Source: an uncultured Bacillota bacterium
GTDB taxonomy: Bacteria > Bacillota > Clostridia > Christensenellales > UBA1242
Reading direction: 5' to 3'
Assembly: GCA_945921365.1 (NCBI GenBank)
Contig: CAMEKL010000038.1
Coordinates: 1-5,149, forward strand
Length of the DNA: 5,149 nucleotides
The position numbers and the translations under genes are program-made. A model generated the notes under the pieces. The model did no database searches and was not told the DNA's origin. It saw only the letters and a list, made by a program, of their open reading frames with translations. This document shows positions 1 through 5,149 of the stretch, piece after piece. How positions within the stretch are numbered: the first letter of the stretch is position 1; every line of letters begins with the position of its first letter.

Positions 1-14
1 AAAAGCCTCTACCG

Positions 15-37
15 AACCACCAGACTATCTGGTGGTT
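15..37. repeat. Perfect GC-rich hairpin, possible mobile-element end
   Basis: A 10-bp perfect inverted repeat (AACCACCAGA, 15-24, and TCTGGTGGTT, 28-37) closes a 3-base loop. It is clearly richer in G+C than its surroundings. The plus-strand 3' flank is only TTC, and on the minus strand no T-run follows the stem directly, so it is a poor intrinsic terminator in either direction. Short CCACCAG/CTGGTGG hairpins with a tiny loop are reminiscent of the subterminal hairpins of IS200/IS605-family elements, but no transposase is visible and the flank is cut by the window edge. It could also be a weak terminator for a plus-strand gene to the left, or a dispersed palindromic repeat. Confidence 0.5.
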
Positions 38-50
38 TTCTGTAACAATA

Positions 51-77
51 AAAAAGTGGAATTAAATTCCACTTTTT
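51..77 (-). terminator. Intrinsic terminator of the pilin-like gene (possibly bidirectional)
   Basis: A 12-bp perfect stem (AAAAAGTGGAAT at 51-62 and its complement at 66-77) encloses a 3-base loop. Read on the minus strand it begins 7 bases after the TAA of the pilin-like gene and ends in a run of five T, the standard layout of a Rho-independent terminator. The plus-strand reading also ends in five T, so it could equally stop rightward transcription entering from the left edge. Confidence 0.85.
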
Positions 78-84
78 AAAATGC

Positions 85-441
85 TTATTGTGTAACCGCT
101 TCTTTTGTTACTCCAAATGCACCAAGGAGTGCATCTAAACCAAACAAGAAGAACAATATTAAAACAACCATGATGATAATTCCAACAATAAGAGCAATGA
201 GTCTCTTTTTGCTTTCTTCGCGCTTTTCAGTGCTATCTGCCCTTGCCATATTAACGCCAAGAACAATTGCCCAAATAATACCAGCTGCACCAACTATACC
301 TGGGATATAAATTAAAATTTCTCTAATTGTATTTCCTATATTGTTTGCAACAGATTCTGCTCCGCCAGCAATATCAGCAGTATTATCAGCTCCTAAAAAT
401 CTTGCACCACCCATAATTAAATTAGCCAATTTAAACCACAT
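85..441 (-). CDS. VirB2/TrbC-like (Mbov_0395-type) pilin-like membrane protein
   Basis: This 118-residue protein has a polar, glycine- and alanine-rich N-terminus (about 1-38), a first hydrophobic helix (about 42-66), a short charged loop (about 67-80, with RADSTEKREESKKR) and a second, very hydrophobic helix (about 81-107), then a short tail. Length, two-helix architecture and the N-x-A-R-A...K-R-E-E-x-K-K-R loop recall the VirB2/TrbC major-pilin superfamily, in particular the small pilin-like conjugal transfer proteins annotated as Mbov_0395 family in low-GC Gram-positives. By the positive-inside rule the loop would be cytoplasmic and both ends outside, as in VirB2. No convincing cleavable signal peptide is seen. 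The ATG is fixed by GGAGG nine bases upstream. The gene has its own promoter and terminator, and no other secretion gene is visible, so a role in conjugation is inferred from family resemblance only. Alternatives are a holin-like or uncharacterised two-TM protein. Confidence 0.72.
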   Translation of the reverse strand: MWFKLANLIMGGARFLGADNTADIAGGAESVANNIGNTIREILIYIPGIVGAAGIIWAIVLGVNMARADSTEKREESKKRLIALIVGIIIMVVLILFFLFGLDALLGAFGVTKEAVTQ

Positions 442-450
442 AAAATTTAA

Positions 451-455
451 CCTCC
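451..455 (-). promoter_or_regulatory. Ribosome binding site of the pilin-like gene
   Basis: GGAGG on the minus strand lies 9 bases upstream of the ATG (439-441). It is the strongest Shine-Dalgarno match in the window and fixes the start of the pilin-like gene, suggesting efficient translation. Confidence 0.85.
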
Positions 456-466
456 GTAAACTTTAA

Positions 467-519
467 AATTAGATTTTGCTTTTTATTTAAATTTATTCAA
501 CTTAAAGCATTTTCTAATT
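467..519 (-). promoter_or_regulatory. Candidate 5'-UTR stem-loop of the pilin-like mRNA
   Basis: The leader can fold into an imperfect hairpin. A 7-bp outer helix (513-519 with 467-473; AATTAGA/TCTAATT) and a 6-bp inner helix (504-509 with 477-482; TGCTTT/AAAGCA) are separated by a symmetric 3x3 internal loop and capped by about 21 bases. From the predicted promoter, transcription would start near 522, only about three bases before the stem, and the stem ends about 11 bases before GGAGG. Such 5'-terminal hairpins can protect mRNAs from 5'-end-dependent decay. The stem is AT-rich and weak, so chance pairing is possible. Confidence 0.35.
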
Positions 520-528
520 GATAAGTTA

Positions 529-556
529 TTTATAGCATAATATTTTTTATTTACAA
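529..556 (-). promoter_or_regulatory. Extended -10 promoter of the pilin-like gene
   Basis: On the minus strand, TTGTAA (-35, 551-556) is separated by 16 bases from TATAAA (-10, 529-534), which is preceded by TGC, giving an extended -10 element TGCTATAAA. The predicted start of transcription is near 522, leaving a leader of about 80 bases. A/T-rich tracts just upstream could act as an UP element. Matches in so AT-rich a spacer are easy to find, but the TGn extension and the -35 at proper distance raise the probability. Confidence 0.55.
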
Positions 557-667
557 AACATTTTTAACATATTTTTTATTTTTTTAAATATTGTTTTTTC
601 TTATTTTTTTTCAATAAATTAGCATTTTATAATATTTAAAAATGTATTTCTTTTTTTATTTCAAATT
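557..667. other. Extremely AT-rich spacer with phased T-tracts
   Basis: Between the pilin promoter and the end of the surface-protein gene the DNA is almost entirely A and T. Runs of five to eight T on the plus strand centre near 563, 574.5, 582, 596.5, 607.5 and 654. Most of the first five fit an approximately 11-base (or double) spacing, which favours intrinsic bending. A 12-base inverted repeat (581-592 and 631-642) is present but is A/T only. No coding sequence, RNA gene or convincing terminator for the gene ending at 668 was found here. Confidence 0.45.
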
Positions 668-2830
668 TTAATATCTATAATTCTTTTTGTAATTAAATTT
701 ATTTTTCTTTTTAACGCTGAAAATAATAATTAAAATAATTCCAGCCAGAAGCACTCCGCCACCAACAGAAGAACCAATAATTATCCAAAGCATTGTGTTA
801 TCTGCTTGGCTTGTGTTAACATTTGAATATTTGGCGGTTATGTTCGTTTCTTTGTTTATTGTGATTGTTATGTCATTTTTATCGCTGTAAAGTTCACCGT
901 CAATAAACCAGCCTTCAAACACATAGCCTTCTGTGGCTGTTGCAGATAGGGTATATTCTTTTTCGTTAACAATTGTTTCTGAAAAGTTTTCTCTGTGGGT
1001 ATCATTTTCAAACAAAATATTTCCACCTTTGTCAACATTAACATTAAGAACTGATGTGTTGTTTGTGAAAACTGCTGAAATGTCGCAAACAAGTTTTCCA
1101 TCTAAAATTGTGATTGGAAGTTTGTTTGAATTTATGTTGTCAAACTTAAAACTAAAAGTTTTCCCAGCAATTTTAACATCTCCCGAGCTGTAGCACTCGA
1201 ATTTATATTCCAAAATATTTTCAACTGCTTGAAGTTTATAAACTTTACTACTGTCGGCATATTTGGCAACAAAAGAAATTTTCTCCGCAGACTGCGTGCC
1301 ATAGGAAATTTTTCCAAAGTTTCCTATCACGCCTTCTTCGTTTCTAACTGTCACAGTAACTTCAATGTCTTTTCCAACTGTCACCGCTTTGTAATTGCCC
1401 GCTGTTTCATTTGAAACAACAATTTCAAGTGTGTTATTTTCAGCAAACGGAGTTCGAGTTATTCCATTATCCCAATATTGAAATGAGTAATAGTTTGCAT
1501 AATCAATTTCTTTTTCTGTGTCAATATTAAAACTTGCTTCTATTTTAACATTATCACCAATTTTAAATTGCTTGCTTTTAACGCTTACATCTTCGTTTTT
1601 GAATTTAAGCGTGTATATGCTTGAAGTGTCAAGAGAGATTGTCAGTTCCACAAACTGTTGAAGGTCTGGCAAGAAAAAAACATTTCCGCTGTAAACATTA
1701 TTATCTTTCCAAATGCTGTTAAAATCAAATGCATACATTTCATCCCAAAAATCGCCTTCAAAAAAACTTTTGTCTTGTGGATATCCCGAAATGACTGTTA
1801 AAGTTGAGTTGTTAACAAAAGAAGTTGGAGCTTGGCCAATTGCTTGAGCATTTGTATTTGAACTGATGAAAAATTTGCTTGAGTAAATGTTCGAAGTGGA
1901 AGGAATATTTGTGCTTGAATTCGTTATCTTTCCAACAATTCCTCCTGAAGTAATGTTGGATAATTCTTGATTTCCAAAAAAAGCAGTGTTAAAAAGTTTG
2001 AAGTTTCTTCCTTGTACATAACCGCAAATTCCACCAAAATATAATTTTGAACTTAATGTTGTTTTTCTTAGATTTATATTTGCTCTTTCCTCTGCAAAAA
2101 CACTTGCAACTGGAGAAGCAAAGCAATTTCTAACAACACCAGAAATTGCTCTTCCAACAATTCCACCAAAATAACCTTCAGTTAAGTCATTTCCACTATA
2201 GATAAAATCTAAATCAATAAGAGCAAAACTGTTTGAAATCTCACAACCTTCACTTAAAGCAACAACTGTTCCAAAATTGATATTTTTGTTTGATGTTGCG
2301 CTTTGCACTTCTTCTTGAGAGCTAAATCTCACTTCTGCTTCAACTTTACAACCTTCAATTTTACAGTTGCTTGCATAGGCAATAAATCCAACATTTGTTG
2401 TTTTTTGTTCTGGGTTTTCTTCTTCTATATCATTTAAATAATATTCTATCTTTGCGCCAAGATTTTTAATTGTTGCATTTTTTGCAAAGTTAAAAACTCC
2501 ACCACCTTCTTCAAGTGTTAAATTTTTAATATAATATCCAAATCCATCAAAAGTTCCAACAAAAGGATGTTCTTCTGTTCCAATTTGTGTAAAATTTTTA
2601 CCGCTGAAATCTAAGTCGCATTCAAGTTCAACAATGCAGTTCTTAACACTTCCATTGTTAACATTTTGAGCAAATGTGTTAAACTCGTCTGTTGATGAAA
2701 TGCTAACAACTTCTGTTTCTTGAACTATTTCTTCCTCTCCCTCTGCAAAAACAACATTGCAACTGCAAACAAGCGCAAAGGAAAAACAAAAAACTGAAAT
2801 TATGCACAATAAAACAACAAATTTTTTCAT
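668..2830 (-). CDS. Secreted, membrane-anchored surface protein with GLUG-like and InlB-like repeats
   Basis: This 720-residue protein starts with a Sec signal peptide: MKK, a hydrophobic core (about 4-23) and likely cleavage after VVFA at 29. Residues about 83-325 hold degenerate GLUG-type repeats that should form a beta-helix; recognisable units include GTFDGFGYYIKNLTL (92-106), VGFIAYASNCKIEGC (147-161), FGGIVGRAISGVVRNCF (221-237), FGGICGY (265-271) and SGGIVGK (295-301). A W-x(n)-FFLPDL segment (374-390) resembles the end of such modules. Two InlB B-repeat-like segments follow (about 396-484, with FQYWDNG; about 595-669, with GYVFEGWFIDGE), flanking an unassigned beta-rich domain (about 485-590). 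One transmembrane helix (about 681-706) and a basic tail (KKKNKFNYKKNYRY) anchor it; there is no LPxTG. The mature part has nine cysteines, mostly in the repeats. These modules are common in adhesin-like proteins of gut Firmicutes, so surface binding is inferred, with unknown ligand. It is transcribed divergently from hflX. Confidence 0.85.
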   Translation of the reverse strand: MKKFVVLLCIISVFCFSFALVCSCNVVFAEGEEEIVQETEVVSISSTDEFNTFAQNVNNGSVKNCIVELECDLDFSGKNFTQIGTEEHPFVGTFDGFGYYIKNLTLEEGGGVFNFAKNATIKNLGAKIEYYLNDIEEENPEQKTTNVGFIAYASNCKIEGCKVEAEVRFSSQEEVQSATSNKNINFGTVVALSEGCEISNSFALIDLDFIYSGNDLTEGYFGGIVGRAISGVVRNCFASPVASVFAEERANINLRKTTLSSKLYFGGICGYVQGRNFKLFNTAFFGNQELSNITSGGIVGKITNSSTNIPSTSNIYSSKFFISSNTNAQAIGQAPTSFVNNSTLTVISGYPQDKSFFEGDFWDEMYAFDFNSIWKDNNVYSGNVFFLPDLQQFVELTISLDTSSIYTLKFKNEDVSVKSKQFKIGDNVKIEASFNIDTEKEIDYANYYSFQYWDNGITRTPFAENNTLEIVVSNETAGNYKAVTVGKDIEVTVTVRNEEGVIGNFGKISYGTQSAEKISFVAKYADSSKVYKLQAVENILEYKFECYSSGDVKIAGKTFSFKFDNINSNKLPITILDGKLVCDISAVFTNNTSVLNVNVDKGGNILFENDTHRENFSETIVNEKEYTLSATATEGYVFEGWFIDGELYSDKNDITITINKETNITAKYSNVNTSQADNTMLWIIIGSSVGGGVLLAGIILIIIFSVKKKNKFNYKKNYRY

Positions 2831-2834
2831 ATTT

Positions 2835-2842
2835 CTTCCTTT
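2835..2842 (-). promoter_or_regulatory. Ribosome binding site of the surface protein gene
   Basis: AAAGGAAG on the minus strand ends 4 bases before the ATG at 2828-2830, with the AAGGA core about 6 bases away. It supports this start, which also begins a clear signal peptide. Confidence 0.75.
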
Positions 2843-2853
2843 ATTATGTCTTT

Positions 2854-2882
2854 AATATAACAAAAATATATTAAATTAACAA
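2854..2882 (-). promoter_or_regulatory. Promoter of the surface protein gene
   Basis: On the minus strand, TTGTTA (-35, 2877-2882) and TATATT (-10, 2854-2859) are 17 bases apart, and TGT precedes the -10, making an extended -10 element. The predicted start near 2847 gives a short leader of about 17 bases that just contains the ribosome site. It stands back to back with the hflX promoter, the two -35 boxes being about 29 bases apart. Confidence 0.6.
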
Positions 2883-2911
2883 ATTATATTCAAACAACAT
2901 TTTAAATTTTA

Positions 2912-2939
2912 TTGAAATTATTAGCCAAAGTGCTATAAT
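2912..2939 (+). promoter_or_regulatory. hflX: Extended -10 promoter of hflX
   Basis: TTGAAA (-35, 2912-2917), a 16-base spacer and a consensus TATAAT (-10, 2934-2939) preceded by TGC form a near-ideal extended -10 sigma-70-type (SigA) promoter. The last T of the -10 lies exactly seven bases before the A of the ATG at 2946, so transcription is expected to start at or next to the start codon. No CIRCE-like long inverted repeat or other heat-shock operator was seen beside it. Confidence 0.75.
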
Positions 2940-2945
2940 GTGTTT

Positions 2946-4043
2946 ATGGAAAAAACAGAAAAAATAAAAGAAAAAGCAATTTTGTTTGGAATGAGCTTGC
3001 GTGATCAAGATGATGGTGTTTTTTCACTTAAAGAACTTGAACGCCTTGCAGAAACAGCAGATGTTGAGGTCCTTGGCAAAGTTTTTCAAAAGGCAAAAGA
3101 AATCACCCCCGCAACATATATTGGCACAGGCAAAGCAGAAGAAATCAGGGATTTAATTGCTTCCAGCGGTGCAAACCTTGCAATTTGCGACAACGAACTT
3201 TCTGGCTCGCAAGTTAATAACCTAAGCGAGATTTTTGGCGTTAAGGTTATTGACAGAACAACTTTAATTTTAGACATCTTTGCAAAGCACGCCACCACCA
3301 ACGAAGGAAAACTTCAGGTTGAACTTGCAATGCTTAAATATTATCTTCCACGCCTTTCTGGAATTGCTGGAACAAGCGGAAGGTTTGGCTCTGGTGGCGT
3401 TGGAATGCGTGGCCCTGGCGAAACAAAACTTGAATTAGACAGAAGAAAAATTCACGACCAAATTAAACGTCTTGAAAAAGAAATTGCAAAAATCAAACAA
3501 GATCGTGATTTAAGGCGCAAAAACAGAAATTCTGGAAACGTCAAAAAAGTTTCAATTGTTGGCTACACAAACGCTGGCAAATCAACTCTTATGAACATCA
3601 TCACAAAAGCGAATATCTATGCAGACGATAAACTTTTTGCAACGCTGGACACCACTTCAAGAAATTTATGGCTTGCACCAAACTGCCAAATTGTGCTGAC
3701 CGACACCGTTGGGTTCATAAACAAACTTCCACACAGCTTTGTTGAAGCATTTTCTGCCACTCTTGAAGAAGTTTGTTTCTCTGACCTTATCATTCACGTG
3801 ATTGATTTAACCGACAAGCATAGAGATATTCATAAGCAAGTTGTGCTTGAAGAGCTTGAAAAACTTGGCGCAAACAATATTCCAAGAATAACAATCTATA
3901 ACAAAATTGACGTTCTGACAACAGAAGAAAAAATTCGTCTACGAAACAGTGACTCTATTGAACAAGATGCAATTTTCATCTCTGCAAAGCAAAATGAAAA
4001 CATAGAAAAACTTAAAAATGCAATCCTTGAAAAATTGTTTTAA
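2946..4043 (+). CDS. hflX: Ribosome-splitting GTPase HflX
   Basis: HflX is a translational GTPase-class P-loop protein that binds the 50S subunit and splits stalled or hibernating 70S ribosomes, typically under heat or other stress; some Firmicute relatives protect ribosomes from antibiotics. From ATG 2946 the protein has 365 residues. The N-terminal HflX domain (about 9-135) has KAILFG and the TPATYIGTGKAEEI motif (54-67). A glycine-rich linker (GRFGSGGVGMRGPGETKLE, about 145-163) and a basic helical coil (about 165-193) lead to the G domain: G1 GYTNAGKST (206-214), switch I FATLDTTSR (231-239), G3 DTVGF (253-257), G4 NKID (319-322), G5 SAK (346-348). It ends right after the G domain, lacking the extra C-terminal domain of the longer E. 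coli form. An in-frame GTG at 2940 overlaps the -10 box and is unlikely to be transcribed. No Shine-Dalgarno precedes the ATG, consistent with a leaderless mRNA. Assignment is very secure; the start is well supported. Confidence 0.96.
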   Translation: MEKTEKIKEKAILFGMSLRDQDDGVFSLKELERLAETADVEVLGKVFQKAKEITPATYIGTGKAEEIRDLIASSGANLAICDNELSGSQVNNLSEIFGVKVIDRTTLILDIFAKHATTNEGKLQVELAMLKYYLPRLSGIAGTSGRFGSGGVGMRGPGETKLELDRRKIHDQIKRLEKEIAKIKQDRDLRRKNRNSGNVKKVSIVGYTNAGKSTLMNIITKANIYADDKLFATLDTTSRNLWLAPNCQIVLTDTVGFINKLPHSFVEAFSATLEEVCFSDLIIHVIDLTDKHRDIHKQVVLEELEKLGANNIPRITIYNKIDVLTTEEKIRLRNSDSIEQDAIFISAKQNENIEKLKNAILEKLF

Positions 4044-4044
4044 C

Positions 4045-4080
4045 AAAAAACAAGCACTATTTTAAGTGCTTGTTTTTTTT
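4045..4080. terminator. Bidirectional terminator between hflX and the LRR gene
   Basis: A GC-containing 9-bp stem (ACAAGCACT 4050-4058 with AGTGCTTGT 4065-4073) is extended outward by A-T pairs to about 14 bp, with a 6-base loop and a T-run to 4080. It begins directly after the hflX TAA (4041-4043). The flanking A-run gives a T-run on the minus strand, so it can also stop the convergent leucine-rich-repeat gene, whose TAA is about 25 bases away. Confidence 0.92.
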
Positions 4081-4103
4081 ATTTTAAATGAATAAAAATC
4101 AAA

Positions 4104-5149
4104 TTACGCATTTTTTGTGAATTTTGCATAGCCTTCTTCATCTGTTTTAACTTGAGTGTATCCTTCAATTACAACTGTGTTTGCGCTCTTAAGATAAATT
4201 GTTTTAACAGCACAATAAGAGTTAAATAAACCTAATGGAGTATCTATAGAATCATAATCTTCAAGATAAAGTTTGAATGAATCTGAAACCCCATAGAACA
4301 TGTCATCGCTATTACCATAAGAAGCACCAATAAGATACAAACTTGCACCCATTTTTGGAATGGTTAATGAAGTTAAAGCTGAACAATTTTTAAATCCAGC
4401 AATATGAGTTAACGTGTTTGGAAGTGTTATAGTTTGCAAGTGTGAACTGTAGATGCCTGCACTAAATCTTGTAATTCCGCTTTCCGTTAAATCGTATGAT
4501 GTTAAAGTTCCAAGGTTTAAATATACGAGAGTTGCTCCTTTATCATGATCGATTAAACCTCTTCCATCAGCTGTTGTTGAATACATTTCATTTCCATCTT
4601 CAATAATTAAATGTTGCAAGTTTTGAACATCACATTCGCGAAGATATATCTCATAAGCACTTGCAGGAAAATAAACAGTTTCTATTGTTGTTGATTGAAT
4701 ACCCCTAAAATCAACAATTGCTACATTAAGAGTTTTTGAACCAATTGTTATTGTGCTTGGAATAACAAGCGTTGTTGGGTTGCCAACAAGTCCAGTAACT
4801 GTTGCTTCGCCTGGGTAAAGCTCACTACCTAACATTGAAACTGAAAGAGTGCTTACACTCATTTCATTTTCTTTTGATCCAAGTGTCACTGATGTTGAAC
4901 TATCTGTGAAGCTTTCAAAAGCAAAAGTAAATCCATTTCCGTTTTCATCAACAAGTTGGTATGTTCCAGATTCAACTGTTCCACTTTTAACAGGATCGCC
5001 TGTGCTAGTTCTCAAAATTGTTGGTGAAGCAGGTGTTTGATTTGAACCTTCACTGACCTCAGTTATTTCCCAACCACATGGTGCTAATTCAGCTTCTGCT
5101 TGAAGTGTGTCTAGTATTAGTGTGATTTTAAATTGGGCTATTGTTATTT
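4104..5149 (-). CDS. BspA-type leucine-rich-repeat surface protein, 5' end outside the window
   Basis: The frame ending in TAA at 4104-4106 stays open to the right edge, giving about 348 codons and no N-terminus; a TTG at 5013-5015 with no ribosome site is an internal Leu codon. The visible N-terminal part is Ser/Thr-rich with a possible linker (NQTPASPT, near 5020-5042) followed by a beta-rich region. From about 4778 down to 4161 come BspA/LRR_5-type repeats, with units such as TLVIPSTITIGSKT, IETVYFPASA, LQTITLPNTLTHIAGFKNCS and LTSLTIPK, plus the characteristic insertion with YSTTADGRGLI followed by GATLVYL. It ends in GYTQVKTDEEGYAKFTKNA with no transmembrane helix, LPxTG or other anchor. 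In this family such proteins are usually secreted or surface-attached adhesin-like proteins; binding function here is inferred. Any anchor or signal peptide must lie in the missing part. Its terminator is shared with hflX. Confidence 0.82.
   Translation of the reverse strand, partial: ITIAQFKITLILDTLQAEAELAPCGWEITEVSEGSNQTPASPTILRTSTGDPVKSGTVESGTYQLVDENGNGFTFAFESFTDSSTSVTLGSKENEMSVSTLSVSMLGSELYPGEATVTGLVGNPTTLVIPSTITIGSKTLNVAIVDFRGIQSTTIETVYFPASAYEIYLRECDVQNLQHLIIEDGNEMYSTTADGRGLIDHDKGATLVYLNLGTLTSYDLTESGITRFSAGIYSSHLQTITLPNTLTHIAGFKNCSALTSLTIPKMGASLYLIGASYGNSDDMFYGVSDSFKLYLEDYDSIDTPLGLFNSYCAVKTIYLKSANTVVIEGYTQVKTDEEGYAKFTKNA

Noticed and set aside
868..1414. Open frames of 61-86 codons on both strands inside the surface-protein gene
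   Set aside because: They overlap the long coding frame with its signal peptide, repeats and anchor, have no ribosome sites that I could see, and give low-complexity products without recognisable domains.
740..2750. Lipobox at Cys24 of the surface protein
   Set aside because: The residues before the cysteine (V-C-S) are a poor lipobox, whereas VVFA at 26-29 gives a normal signal peptidase I site, and the protein has its own C-terminal transmembrane helix.
2880..2892. TATAAT on the minus strand (2883-2888) as a second promoter of the surface protein gene
   Set aside because: No acceptable -35 lies 16-18 bases upstream; the TTGTTA/TGTTATATT pair closer to the gene fits better.
2940..2942. GTG as the start codon of hflX
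   Set aside because: It begins one base after the TATAAT -10 box, upstream of the expected transcription start, and has no ribosome site. The ATG two codons later fits the promoter and the family N-terminus.
3086..3301. 71-codon minus-strand open frame inside hflX
   Set aside because: It lies opposite the conserved N-terminal HflX domain and is explained by the codon usage of that gene.
5013..5015. TTG as the start codon of the leucine-rich-repeat gene
   Set aside because: The frame is open upstream to the window edge, no Shine-Dalgarno precedes the TTG, and no signal peptide follows it. It reads as an internal leucine codon.
4849..5040. 63-codon plus-strand open frame opposite the leucine-rich-repeat gene
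   Set aside because: It is antisense to a clear LRR-protein coding frame and shows no domain of its own.
1..5149. CRISPR array, tRNA, rRNA or riboswitch
   Set aside because: No regularly spaced direct repeats, cloverleaf or conserved riboswitch motifs were seen; the non-coding stretches are short and AT-rich.

Overview
The window looks like a chromosomal segment of an AT-rich, low-GC Gram-positive bacterium, most likely an uncultured host-associated (gut-type) member of the Clostridia or a Mollicutes-like relative. The grounds are strong AT bias in genes and spacers, A/T-ending codons, TAA at every visible stop, GGAGG/AAGGA ribosome sites, extended -10 promoters, and two large secreted or surface proteins built from GLUG-like, InlB-like and BspA-like repeats. 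Trp is encoded by TGG where I checked it and no in-frame TGA is needed, so the standard bacterial code fits. The taxonomic placement is inference.

Layout, left to right. Positions 1-50 hold a perfect 10-bp GC-rich hairpin with no good T-tract, possibly the relic end of a mobile element. Positions 51-77 are an intrinsic terminator. A minus-strand gene (85-441) encodes a small two-helix membrane protein resembling VirB2/TrbC pilins. It has its own GGAGG site, a possible 5'-terminal stem-loop and an extended -10 promoter, so it appears to be a single-gene unit with no other conjugation gene in view. An extremely AT-rich spacer with roughly helically phased T-tracts follows. Next is a large minus-strand gene (668-2830) for a secreted, C-terminally membrane-anchored surface protein.

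A compact divergent promoter region (2831-2945) drives that surface protein leftward and the ribosome-splitting GTPase HflX rightward (2946-4043). The hflX promoter sits so close to the gene that its predicted transcription start is the A of the ATG, implying a leaderless mRNA. A strong bidirectional terminator (4045-4080) separates hflX from a convergent minus-strand gene, a BspA-type leucine-rich-repeat protein. Its reading frame stays open to the right edge of the window, so it is incomplete here.

There is no obvious multi-gene system. HflX is a housekeeping/stress factor flanked by cell-envelope genes, each apparently in its own transcription unit. The points most worth a second look are the apparently orphan pilin-like gene with its elaborate leader, the leaderless hflX, and the hairpin at the left edge. 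No tRNA, rRNA, CRISPR array or intact insertion sequence was seen.
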